Shown here piece by piece: positions 1 through 6,276 of a stretch of DNA of 9,464 nt. Source of the stretch: JAVWHP01 sp036639955 (lineage in GTDB: Bacteria; Bacillota_I; Bacilli_A; Erysipelotrichales; Erysipelotrichaceae); NCBI GenBank assembly GCA_036639955.1, contig JAVWHP010000026.1:1-9464 (forward strand). Reading direction: 5' to 3'. Made by a program: the position numbers and the translations under genes. Numbering within the stretch: the stretch's first letter is position 1; each line of letters begins with the position of its first letter. The notes below the pieces were generated by a model that was not told where the DNA came from, ran no database searches, and saw nothing but the letters and a program-made list of their open reading frames with translations.

Positions 1-881
1 TTATGATTAGTAAGTTTATCTATCCATCTTACTGGTATATCTCCATATATAATTCCTGCTATTCCTCCTATTAGTGCTCCTATACTATCACTACAATCAC
101 CTAGGTTAACTCCTAATAGTACTGAACTACTAAAGTCTTTACCATTAAGTATAGACCATATAACGGCTTCTAAAGTATCTATACAATAACCACTACTCTT
201 AATAGCAGAACTATCTAAGAATATTAATTCTAAATTAATAACTCTACTATATAAATCAATAGTATTAGAATTAAAATACTTAGAATACTCAAACTCATTT
301 AATTTACTATAAGCCTCTTCTTTACTAAGACCCTTCAATATATTAATAGTAAATAAAACATAAATAAAACTACCTAACATACAAACATCATTACCATGAG
401 TAATACTACTAAACTTCTCAACTACATGAACAATTCTACTTTCATTAGTATCACTATAAAAGAAATAAAAAGCTAAAGGTAATACTCTTTTTAAAGCCCC
501 ATTCCCATTATCATTAACTCTACAACCACCACATAAATGAGCATCACACCTAACATTACTATACTTAATTAAAGAAGCCTTAGTAGTAACCCCAACATCA
601 AACGTTTTACCACAACTATACTTATTATCTAATAACCAATCTAAATAACAATTAGCTATATTATCATAATCTATATATTTAATATTACATATAGAATCAA
701 TAGTAGCTAATACTAAACTAGTATCATCACTATAAGTACCTTCCTTAAAATCAAAACTACCATAACCTATCATATCAACAATCTTATTATGAACTAAATT
801 CTTTCTTAATTCATTCTTTACAGGTACACCTAATGCATCACCAATACTAAACCCAATAATACTATTATATAACTTACCCAT
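1..881 (-). CDS. ADP-ribosylglycohydrolase (DraG/ARH) family protein, 3' end outside window
   Basis: Reverse-strand reading frame of 293 codons from ATG (879-881) that is still open at base 1, so the C-terminus is missing. GGAGG at 888-892 lies 6 nt before the ATG and supports this start. Family signatures are visible in order: SIGDALGVP near residues 12-20, the metal-binding SDDT at 51-54, NGNGALKRVLPLA at about 126-137, and GVNLGDCSDSIGALIGG near 257-273. The family removes ADP-ribose from proteins or small molecules using two metal ions held by the S/T-D-D and D-x-D-T motifs. Here the second motif reads C263-S-D265-S, so its first Asp is Cys, and activity may be altered. A small Cys cluster (residues 112-120) is unusual. 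5' codons mostly end in T and 3' codons in A. It lies downstream of the glycosyltransferase on the same strand but has its own promoter-like sequence. The substrate is unknown. Confidence 0.85.
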   Translation of the reverse strand, partial: MGKLYNSIIGFSIGDALGVPVKNELRKNLVHNKIVDMIGYGSFDFKEGTYSDDTSLVLATIDSICNIKYIDYDNIANCYLDWLLDNKYSCGKTFDVGVTTKASLIKYSNVRCDAHLCGGCRVNDNGNGALKRVLPLAFYFFYSDTNESRIVHVVEKFSSITHGNDVCMLGSFIYVLFTINILKGLSKEEAYSKLNEFEYSKYFNSNTIDLYSRVINLELIFLDSSAIKSSGYCIDTLEAVIWSILNGKDFSSSVLLGVNLGDCSDSIGALIGGIAGIIYGDIPVRWIDKLTNH

Positions 882-916
882 TATATACCTCCATCTAACT
901 AATAATTAATAAACAA

Positions 917-925
917 ATTATACCA
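917..925 (-). promoter_or_regulatory. Extended -10 promoter element before the ADP-ribosylglycohydrolase gene
   Basis: On the minus strand this reads TGGTATAAT, a perfect extended -10 (TGnTATAAT) for vegetative sigma-A RNA polymerase, about 36 nt before the ATG at 881. I see no convincing -35 hexamer, which is acceptable for an extended -10 promoter. The rest of the 882-1016 gap is extremely AT-rich and shows no other feature. The AT-richness makes chance TATAAT matches likely, so only the added TG and the position support the call. Confidence 0.5.
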
Positions 926-1016
926 TAAATAAACTTATTTTTTATATAAATATTTGTTAATTACTAAAATATAATATATACCCATATAATTACTAATAAA
1001 CTAATAATATAAATAA

Positions 1017-2300
1017 TTAATAATCATTCATAAGTAATAACTTTAATAAACTCTTAAATATATATTCATTATTATATTTAGTTCTAACTATAGTTTTACT
1101 ATATATAACACTATTATTAAACATATTATTTAATATAACTCTTATATTATCTTTATAGTATAGTTCTTTACTAGGTAAGTATGTTTCTACTGTATCATAA
1201 TTATAATTCTTAGCATTCCATCTCATATAATAAGCATTTAATTGATCTCCTAATTCTTTTAAAGCAGGTACTGCTTCATTTAATACTATATAATTACCTC
1301 TACTAGCTGCTTCTATTACCCCTAATCCAAAAGACTCTGAATAACTAGGACATATATATAAATTACTTATAGTATATAGTTCATATACACTATCTCTACT
1401 TATACCATTTGGATATCCTATATTAGTAGTAAATATAATATTATCTTTATTTATATTAAATTTATGTGCTATTTCATAGCACATAAATTTATACATATTT
1501 GGGTCTATATCACTACTAGGAAAATCACAAAATATTATACCTATAGTATAATTATATGATTGAATATAGCTTGCTAATTCTATTATTTCATGAAATCCTT
1601 TAGCTATATTCAATCTAGCTGGATATACTATTAGTATATCTTTATTATATATATTTAGAGTATTACATATATGTTTAGTACATTCATTCATATTACTTAA
1701 TATATCTATACTATTATTTATACAATAGCATTTATCTATACTTATATTATATTGTTTAGATAATGCTTCTAATCCACATTTAGTAGGATAAACAAATATA
1801 GTATTATCCATATCACTATACATAGCACTTATAGGATACTTAGCATCTATATGGGATGCTGGTGCTGAATGTGTAAATTCAATAAACCTTATATTCTTTA
1901 ATACAGCACTAGCATCCCTTATAGCTATATTGTGTACTAAATGTATACCTTGATAAAGGATATCATGCATGATACAAACATCAACATCACTTAAATATTT
2001 AATATAATCATTAGCTATTAATTTAGACTCAAAATAAAAAGAATCATGGATGATATCCTCACTAGATGTATAAGTATACCATTTAAAATTTATACCATTA
2101 TAACTATTTATAATTTTAATATATTCTAATCTAGGATCTTTAAATATACCATATCTTTCAGATTCTAAACAAGATTCACTTACTAATAGTTTTACTTCTA
2201 TATTATTATTTAATAACATAGTTATTTGTTCTTTAACTACATTAACTAATGAGTAAGTACTTGATAAACCATTAAACATAGTAAGGATTGCTACTTTCAT
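1017..2300 (-). CDS. GT4-like (GT-B fold) glycosyltransferase
   Basis: A 427-aa protein starting at ATG 2298-2300, with GGGGG (2307-2311) 7 nt upstream. The N-terminal half (about 1-200) begins with the beta-strand MKVAILTMFN and is a plausible acceptor-side Rossmann domain. The C-terminal donor domain begins near residue 222 with ILIVYPARLNIAKGFHEII, which carries the family's R229 and K234, expected to contact the nucleotide-sugar phosphates. It also has CPSYSESFGLGVIEAASRG with the EX7E pair E322 and E330 typical of GT4 retaining enzymes. There is no signal peptide or membrane segment, so it should be cytoplasmic. It is divergent from the Thr-rich surface-protein gene at 2378, separated by 77 bp. 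A role in O-glycosylating that protein's Thr linker is plausible but inferred. The sugar donor and acceptor cannot be read from the sequence. Confidence 0.88.
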   Translation of the reverse strand: MKVAILTMFNGLSSTYSLVNVVKEQITMLLNNNIEVKLLVSESCLESERYGIFKDPRLEYIKIINSYNGINFKWYTYTSSEDIIHDSFYFESKLIANDYIKYLSDVDVCIMHDILYQGIHLVHNIAIRDASAVLKNIRFIEFTHSAPASHIDAKYPISAMYSDMDNTIFVYPTKCGLEALSKQYNISIDKCYCINNSIDILSNMNECTKHICNTLNIYNKDILIVYPARLNIAKGFHEIIELASYIQSYNYTIGIIFCDFPSSDIDPNMYKFMCYEIAHKFNINKDNIIFTTNIGYPNGISRDSVYELYTISNLYICPSYSESFGLGVIEAASRGNYIVLNEAVPALKELGDQLNAYYMRWNAKNYNYDTVETYLPSKELYYKDNIRVILNNMFNNSVIYSKTIVRTKYNNEYIFKSLLKLLLMNDY

Positions 2301-2322
2301 ATATATTCCCCCATTTTATATT

Positions 2323-2370
2323 TATACTATAGCATATTATGTAGTAGGCAATTATGTGCCTAAAAGGAGG
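2323..2370 (+). promoter_or_regulatory. Divergent intergenic promoter region and strong RBS for the choice-of-anchor-A gene
   Basis: Only 77 bp separates the divergent glycosyltransferase and surface-protein genes. At 2323-2340 the plus strand reads TATACTATAGCATATTAT. The same two words (TATACTATAG and GCATATTAT) occur, in swapped order, before the gene at 4010. CATATTATG (2333-2341) is one base from the sigma-K -10 consensus CATAnnnTA, but no matching AC -35 is found 16-17 nt upstream. AAAGGAGG at 2363-2370, 7 nt before ATG 2378, is a near-ideal ribosome binding site and fixes the start. Confidence 0.4.
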
Positions 2371-2377
2371 AATTTAA

Positions 2378-3565
2378 ATGGCTATTAATTTTTGGACTGC
2401 TAATGATTTTAATTTATTTATTATTGGAACTATGTCTCAGAATGGTGGTTCTGCTACCGGTCGAGTTTGGGTAGGTGGTACTGCTTTATTAATTAATTAT
2501 ACTGTTGGTGCTGATATGCCAGTATCTAAAAGTGTTGCTTGTTTACATGTATTAGGTGAAATGAATATTATAGGTGGTACTAATGTTACTCAGAATAGTG
2601 AATTAGATGCTTTAGGTACTTTAACTGCTTATACTATGACTCATAATAATGGTGTAGTACCTCAACCTAAATCGTTTAGTTATAGGCCTTATGATGTATA
2701 TCCTTATAACTACTTACAATGTTCTAGTAAAGGTTGGGGTACTCTTACACCTAATGCTACTGCTAATATTAATGGTAGTACTTTAACTATTAGTGGTACT
2801 AGTACTTCTATTAATATTGTTACTTTAGGTAATACCATTGATTTAGCTAATATAAATAATGTTCATATTAATGTCCCTGCTAATTCTACTATTCTTATTA
2901 ATGTATTAACTACTACTGTAATTTTAGGTAACTTTAATACTAAGATAAATAATGTAGCTATTACTAAAGCAACTGCTGCTTATCTAGTTTGGAATCTTCC
3001 TAATGCTACTAATGTACAGATTAATAATACTTTATTTGGAGCTGTATTAGCACCTTTTGCTTTAGCTAATTCTACTGCTTCTTCAACTATAGTAGGTACA
3101 CTTATGGCATTAAATCTCGCAGCTCATATAAATGGGGTTAATAATACTTTTATGGGTAATCTGCCAGATTTGTATGATCCTTCTACTACTGGAAGTTGTA
3201 CAACTTCAAGTAGTAGTACTACAACTACAACAACTACTACAACTACTACAACTACAACATCCAGTACAACAACAGCAACAACTACTACACCACCACCAAC
3301 ATTAAGAGAACAAGCAATCTATGGAATAATAACAAGTGTAGCATTAGAACAAACAGCATTAGCACACATTATAAACGCAGAAGGAGAAAAGATCCAAGCA
3401 GCACTAGCAATGAAACTAACTGAAGAAGAACTACTAATTATAAATAATTCAGTAGAAGAAACAGTAAACGCAATAAGAAAACTAGAAAGCATTCTTCAAA
3501 TAAAACTAGAACTATTCTCAAGTTGTAGCTGCATTAAACCAAAACAACATATAAAAAAACGTTAG
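2378..3565 (+). CDS. Choice-of-anchor-A-like surface protein with Thr-rich linker and ILNAEGEK-type C-terminal module
   Basis: A 395-aa protein. Residues about 3-264 resemble the choice-of-anchor-A domain: an opening NLFIIGTMSQNGG...GRVWVGG stretch (12-34), VHINVPANSTILINV (162-176), and a closing block VWNLPNATNVQINNTLFGAVLAP (204-226) followed by STIVGTLMA (236-244). Residues 269-307 form a Thr/Ser linker with 14 consecutive Thr and a PPP end, suited to O-glycosylation. Residues 309-385 form a helical module with SVALEQTALAHIINAEGEK (320-338), also present in the proteins at 3593 and 4010. It ends SSCSC followed by a basic tail. There is no signal peptide, which fits assembly from the mother-cell cytoplasm onto a spore rather than Sec export; that is inference. 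Before the linker Thr and Ala codons are mainly ACT and GCT; after it mainly ACA and GCA. The stop lies inside a terminator stem. Confidence 0.8.
   Translation: MAINFWTANDFNLFIIGTMSQNGGSATGRVWVGGTALLINYTVGADMPVSKSVACLHVLGEMNIIGGTNVTQNSELDALGTLTAYTMTHNNGVVPQPKSFSYRPYDVYPYNYLQCSSKGWGTLTPNATANINGSTLTISGTSTSINIVTLGNTIDLANINNVHINVPANSTILINVLTTTVILGNFNTKINNVAITKATAAYLVWNLPNATNVQINNTLFGAVLAPFALANSTASSTIVGTLMALNLAAHINGVNNTFMGNLPDLYDPSTTGSCTTSSSSTTTTTTTTTTTTTTSSTTTATTTTPPPTLREQAIYGIITSVALEQTALAHIINAEGEKIQAALAMKLTEEELLIINNSVEETVNAIRKLESILQIKLELFSSCSCIKPKQHIKKR
3218..3259 (+). repeat. ACA/ACT trinucleotide repeat encoding 14 Thr
   Basis: Fourteen consecutive ACN codons mixing ACA and ACT, preceded by an AGT/AGC-like Ser run and followed by further Thr codons interrupted by Ser, Ala and Pro. 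Such repeats can change in number by slippage while keeping frame, giving linker-length variation between strains. The irregular ACA/ACT order is less slippery than a pure repeat. Confidence 0.85.
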
Positions 3566-3584
3566 ATAACTAACGTTTTTTTAT
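3551..3584. terminator. Bidirectional hairpin terminator between convergent genes
   Basis: Perfect 15-bp inverted repeat: left arm 3551-3565, loop ATAA (3566-3569), right arm 3570-3584. The core AAAAAACGTTAG pairs with CTAACGTTTTTT, giving a T-run after the GC part of the stem on either strand, as expected for a bidirectional intrinsic terminator. The stop codon TAG (3563-3565) of the upstream plus-strand gene forms the top of the left arm, and the minus-strand gene at 3593 ends 8 bp beyond. Confidence 0.85.
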
Positions 3585-3592
3585 AATATATA

Positions 3593-3871
3593 TTATTCAC
3601 AAGGTACACATAAACAATCTTTAAATAACTCTAATTTACTCTGTAAAACCATTTCTAATTTAGTAATAGTACTAACCATAGCTTGTACAGAATTATTAAC
3701 AGCTAATAAATCCTCAGGAGTCTTAGCTAACAATAAAACAGCTTGAATCTTTTCACCCTCTGCATTTAATATATGAGATAAAGCAGTCTGTTCTAAAGCA
3801 ACTGAAGCAATAATATCAGTAATAGCTTCACACTTAGTAACACCACTAGGTTTAATAACAGGCATTGACAT
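3593..3871 (-). CDS. Small stand-alone ILNAEGEK-module protein, probable spore/surface component
   Basis: The frame is open from 3928, but ATG 3869-3871 is the better start because AAAGGGGGG lies about 8 nt upstream of it, giving 92 aa (MSMPVIKPSG...). Almost the whole protein is the module seen at the C-termini of the proteins at 2378 and 4010: IIASVALEQTALSHILNAEGEK (split by one helix turn, residues 20-41), then TPEDLLAVNNSVQ (51-63) and a second helix KLEMVLQSKLELF (71-83). It ends with three Cys (CLCVPCE), which could cross-link it to Cys-bearing partners. Two amphipathic helices are expected; there is no signal peptide or membrane segment. From memory, similar modules occur in many clostridial and bacillar hypothetical and collagen-like proteins. 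The function is not established. A sigma-K-like -10 lies upstream. Confidence 0.75.
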   Translation of the reverse strand: MSMPVIKPSGVTKCEAITDIIASVALEQTALSHILNAEGEKIQAVLLLAKTPEDLLAVNNSVQAMVSTITKLEMVLQSKLELFKDCLCVPCE

Positions 3872-3896
3872 ATTTAATTCCCCCCTTTCAATACTA

Positions 3897-3924
3897 TATC
3901 CTATGTAATAACTTAAATAATGCC
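3897..3924 (-). promoter_or_regulatory. Sigma-K-like promoter for the 92-aa module gene
   Basis: On the minus strand CATAGGATA (3897-3905) matches the sigma-K -10 consensus CATAnnnTA exactly. Sixteen nt further upstream GGCA (3921-3924) sits at the -35 position and matches the expected mACm only partly. The -10 is about 26 nt before the ATG at 3871. Sigma-K drives late mother-cell genes, including coat and exosporium genes. The AT-rich background raises the chance of random matches. Confidence 0.4.
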
Positions 3925-3960
3925 CCAACTATTTTAAAAATATATCTTTTATAAACTATT

Positions 3961-3988
3961 AACCCTTTATAACAATCAGCATATTATA
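3961..3988 (+). promoter_or_regulatory. Sigma-K-like promoter for the Cys-rich module gene
   Basis: AACC (3961-3964) followed after 16 nt by CATATTATA (3980-3988) matches the sigma-K consensus mACm-N16/17-CATAnnnTA at every specified base. It ends about 21 nt before ATG 4010. An overlapping TATACT (3985-3990) could instead be a weak sigma-A -10, but no TTGACA-like -35 is present. With the promoter at 3897-3924 it would drive the divergent pair at the same sporulation stage. Confidence 0.5.
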
Positions 3989-4009
3989 CTATAGAAAGAA
4001 GTGTGAAAA

Positions 4010-4885
4010 ATGATAAATATAACTAAACAAAGATGTTTAGAAGCATCCTGTACACATCACTACACAAGTTCATTATATATATGTAATGAATATATATTCT
4101 TACAACCAGATTGTAAAAGACTAATAAAAGTAAAATGTAACAGTACTAATACTATAGAATTAGAACACCCATATATATCTTTAACTAAAGATAATACTGG
4201 TTATTATGCATCAACAACAAACTGTATATATAAACTAGATATTAATTATAATGCAATAGCTACAATTCCTTTTAATTTAAGTAATAATGAATTAATAAAC
4301 TCTATTACTTATACTAAAAATACATTAATTATAGGTACTCAATTTAATATATACTGTTTAGATTTAAATAACTATAGTTATAAATCTTTATTATCTAAAG
4401 AACTTATATGTAAGTTTAAACAATGTAATAACTATATAACTAATATAAGTTATTTTTGTTGTAAATTATTAATTGCTTATAATATAGATTGTAAATCTTA
4501 TATAGCTGAATTAGGTAACTATAGTTTAATTAATAATAGTTATATAGGTTGTAATATTATAATTAATTCTTCTTTTAATGTTAATAATCAATTGAAGTTA
4601 TTGGTTAATAAGACTAATGGTTGTAGTTATATATATGATACTAATATTTATTGTAAGGTTAATAATAGTTATAGTGTTATAGAATCTATTGCTTTGGTTG
4701 AGGCTAGTATTTCTCATATATTAAATGCTGAGGGGGAGAAGCTTCAGAAGGCTATTGCTATTTCTACTGATATTTGTGAGTTATTAAAGATTAATGATTC
4801 TGTTAATGATACTATTAATAATATTATAGAATTAGAACAAGTATTGTGTAAAAAGCTTCAGATAGAAAAGAACTGTGATAAGTAG
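4010..4885 (+). CDS. Cys-rich protein with C-terminal ILNAEGEK module
   Basis: A 291-aa protein. The ribosome site is weak (GAAAGAAG, 3994-4001), but no better start is visible. Residues 1-220 are rich in Asn, Ile, Tyr and Ser and made of short alternating strand-like stretches such as NTGYYASTTNCIYKLDINY and NTLIIGTQFNIYCLDLNNY. This resembles a degenerate beta-propeller, but I recognise no family. Cysteine is very abundant: 18 in the protein, including a CC pair at 150-151. Residues about 223-288 carry the shared module (ESIALVEASISHILNAEGEK, 225-244) followed by INDSVNDTINNIIELEQVL. High Cys content without a signal peptide is reminiscent of disulfide-cross-linked exosporium proteins such as CdeC, by composition only. 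Codons change from A-ending near the start to T- or G-ending at the end, the reverse of the gene at 2378. The last codons and stop lie in a 19-bp hairpin. Confidence 0.75.
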   Translation: MINITKQRCLEASCTHHYTSSLYICNEYIFLQPDCKRLIKVKCNSTNTIELEHPYISLTKDNTGYYASTTNCIYKLDINYNAIATIPFNLSNNELINSITYTKNTLIIGTQFNIYCLDLNNYSYKSLLSKELICKFKQCNNYITNISYFCCKLLIAYNIDCKSYIAELGNYSLINNSYIGCNIIINSSFNVNNQLKLLVNKTNGCSYIYDTNIYCKVNNSYSVIESIALVEASISHILNAEGEKLQKAIAISTDICELLKINDSVNDTINNIIELEQVLCKKLQIEKNCDK

Positions 4886-4905
4886 ACACAGTTCTTTTCT
4901 ATCTG
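4859..4905. terminator. Perfect 19-bp inverted repeat at the end of the Cys-rich gene
   Basis: Left arm 4859-4877 pairs perfectly with right arm CACAGTTCTTTTCTATCTG (4887-4905). The 9-nt loop (4878-4886) holds the TAG stop (4883-4885), and the left arm encodes residues near the C-terminus. There is no U-run after the stem, so it may act as an mRNA 3'-end stabiliser or boundary hairpin rather than a classic intrinsic terminator. It also marks the boundary between the spore-like locus and the toxin locus. Confidence 0.65.
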
Positions 4906-4944
4906 TATAGGTTTATTATCATGCTTCTATAGAGGAAATAGTTT

Positions 4945-5217
4945 TTAATGTCTAGTAGTTCCTAATTTCTCAACTAGATCAACTTCATCCCATCAGCCAT
5001 AATGAACTTTCATTAAATTATGATAATGTCTTAATGTATCAACATTTAAAATATTTCAATAAATGATCCTATAGCTAAGGATTTTTTTCATCTTTTTTAA
5101 TTCCACTTTCATTTTATAATTTAAAAAAGCTTATGAAAAATTCATGTTCAATATCTGCATTAAATTGTGCTTTCAAATTATTCAATTATTCTAGTAAAAA
5201 CAGAGTTTTCAATAGGA
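4945..5217 (-). pseudogene. Decayed protein-coding remnant, unidentified
   Basis: No intact gene fits here, but three-frame reverse-strand translation gives coding-like pieces that join by frameshifts. In order they are DINSPIENSVFTRIIE, then NLKAQFNADIEHEFFISFF, NESGIKKDEKNPLAIGSFIEI, and NVDTLRHYHNLMKVHYG, a TGA (4994-4996), WDEVDLVEKLGTTRH, with TAA at 4945-4947. The TGA falls where TGG (Trp) would be plausible. It directly follows the immunity candidate ending at 5221 on the same strand. It may be another immunity or toxin-associated gene, but I cannot name a family. The rest of the 4906-5220 gap shows no other feature. Confidence 0.45.
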
Positions 5218-5220
5218 CTG

Positions 5221-5538
5221 TTAATATCCACTCTTCCTTATCTCCTTGCCACTATACTTTCCATTTTTAAATTTACGTACAAAACCTTTTGTAGGAAAAA
5301 CAGGATAATTAAACTCCCATAGTGCCCCACAACTGTTACATTTATACCATTTATTAGCATGCCATTCTACTTTTTCTGCTGATATTTCATCTATCCAAAC
5401 ATAATACGGACTTTCTACTTTAACATCAGAGAAATTTCCATCGGTGACTCGCTTCTCAAAGAATATCTGTAATTCTTTGAATTGTTTTATAGAGTTTATC
5501 TCTACTCCTATTCTCTCATCGCAATCACATTTTATCAT
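5221..5538 (-). CDS. Small Cys-containing probable immunity protein
   Basis: I choose ATG 5536-5538 (105 aa, MIKCDCDERIGVE...) over the in-frame GTG at 5550, because AAAGGTGG lies 8 nt before this ATG and the GTG falls inside that ribosome site. The protein has CDC near the start (residues 4-6) and WYKCNSCGALWEFNYP near the middle, a Cys pattern that could bind a metal. It follows a decayed toxin tail by only 5 nt (toxin TAG 5544-5546), which is typical of a toxin-immunity pair. From memory, similar small proteins accompany secreted toxins in Bacillus and Clostridium. No domain name is certain. It remains intact although its presumed toxin is broken. It should be cytoplasmic. Confidence 0.6.
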   Translation of the reverse strand: MIKCDCDERIGVEINSIKQFKELQIFFEKRVTDGNFSDVKVESPYYVWIDEISAEKVEWHANKWYKCNSCGALWEFNYPVFPTKGFVRKFKNGKYSGKEIRKSGY

Positions 5539-5543
5539 TTTAA

Positions 5544-5699
5544 CTACCACCTTTCAGCCTTAGGAATATATATCCGATTGCCTCCTACTGTTAATGTGCT
5601 TATAGTATTAGCAAAGCTGTCGAGAATATTTTGTGGTGCTTCTACACCTTAATAAATTACATTCCCTTTAGGCACAATTGAAATCGATGAAATTCTCCT
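5544..5699 (-). pseudogene. C-terminal remnant of a polymorphic toxin
   Basis: Reverse-strand frame ending at TAG 5544-5546 reads ISSISIVPKGNVIY, an in-frame TAA (5649-5651), then GVEAPQNILDSFANTIS and TLTVGGNRIYIPKAERW. Patterns such as VP-x-G...Y-x-G...APQ...GGGNQ-hydrophobic-YIP-x-hydrophobic are, from memory, seen at the ends of Firmicute secreted toxins. It lies between the SUFU-like gene and the small immunity candidate, with no start or upstream domain, so it is a leftover toxin tip. The enzymatic class is unknown. Confidence 0.5.
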
Positions 5700-5700
5700 A

Positions 5701-6264
5701 TTATATTATTGACTTTCGATAGATATTGTATATGTCTATTTCCTTCTCTTCAAATTGTTTTTCTAATGCATCTACTCCCTTTTTTTTAACATAATCAAAT
5801 TCTTCATCTGATATTGGTACTATCATCAACAATGAAATACATAAGTTTTCTACCGAAATATTTTTTTCTTTTTTCCACAAAAATGGATCAGTTAATAGAA
5901 CGTGTTTCATATGACTTTCAGGGATATATTGATTAATAATATCTTCTACTATATAACCCGGATAGCATTTATTTGAATCCATTATATTAAATGCAACTGA
6001 TGCAATAATATTCCCAAATTCATTTATCTGTTTATCACAAGCTCCCAATATCTCTACTCTAAGTTTTTGCTCACCGATATGTAGACCAATGTCTGTATTA
6101 TTTAACCCTATTGATGCACAAGATTGAATTCCTTTTTGGGGCACATCCATACATATTAAAATATCAATGCTCTTGTCTTTGATATCATTCAAGTATCGAT
6201 TAACTTTAGGAGTTCCTCCTAATATTTTTAATTCATGTTGTGCTACAATTTTATTTATATCCAT
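5701..6264 (-). CDS. SUFU-like (suppressor of fused domain) immunity protein
   Basis: A 187-aa protein from ATG 6262-6264 with AAAGGAG 7 nt upstream; the site overlaps the toxin stop, and only 12 bp separates the two genes, implying translational coupling. Bacterial SUFU-domain proteins are a major immunity class that binds and neutralises nuclease toxins. Visible family-like features are IDILICMDVP (33-42), a central ELLG-like EILGACDKQINEF (71-83), and the typical closing part LLMIVPISDEEFDY (145-158) followed by GVDALEKQFEE. The genetic position immediately after a GH-E nuclease toxin supports the role. It should act in the cytoplasm of the producer cell. The family call rests on motif recall. 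Confidence 0.75.
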   Translation of the reverse strand: MDINKIVAQHELKILGGTPKVNRYLNDIKDKSIDILICMDVPQKGIQSCASIGLNNTDIGLHIGEQKLRVEILGACDKQINEFGNIIASVAFNIMDSNKCYPGYIVEDIINQYIPESHMKHVLLTDPFLWKKEKNISVENLCISLLMIVPISDEEFDYVKKKGVDALEKQFEEKEIDIYNIYRKSII

Positions 6265-6276
6265 TTATTTTCTCCT

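Noticed and set aside
3218..3259. CRISPR array or tandem-repeat array
   Set aside because: The repeat is a coding trinucleotide run for poly-Thr, without spacers or repeat units of 23-50 bp.
3872..3928. Longer start of the 92-aa module protein (19 extra residues)
   Set aside because: The upstream ATG has no ribosome site, whereas ATG 3869-3871 follows a strong AAAGGGGGG; the extra segment covers the putative promoter.
5539..5550. GTG start for the small immunity candidate
   Set aside because: The GTG lies within the AAAGGTGG ribosome site that serves ATG 5536-5538.
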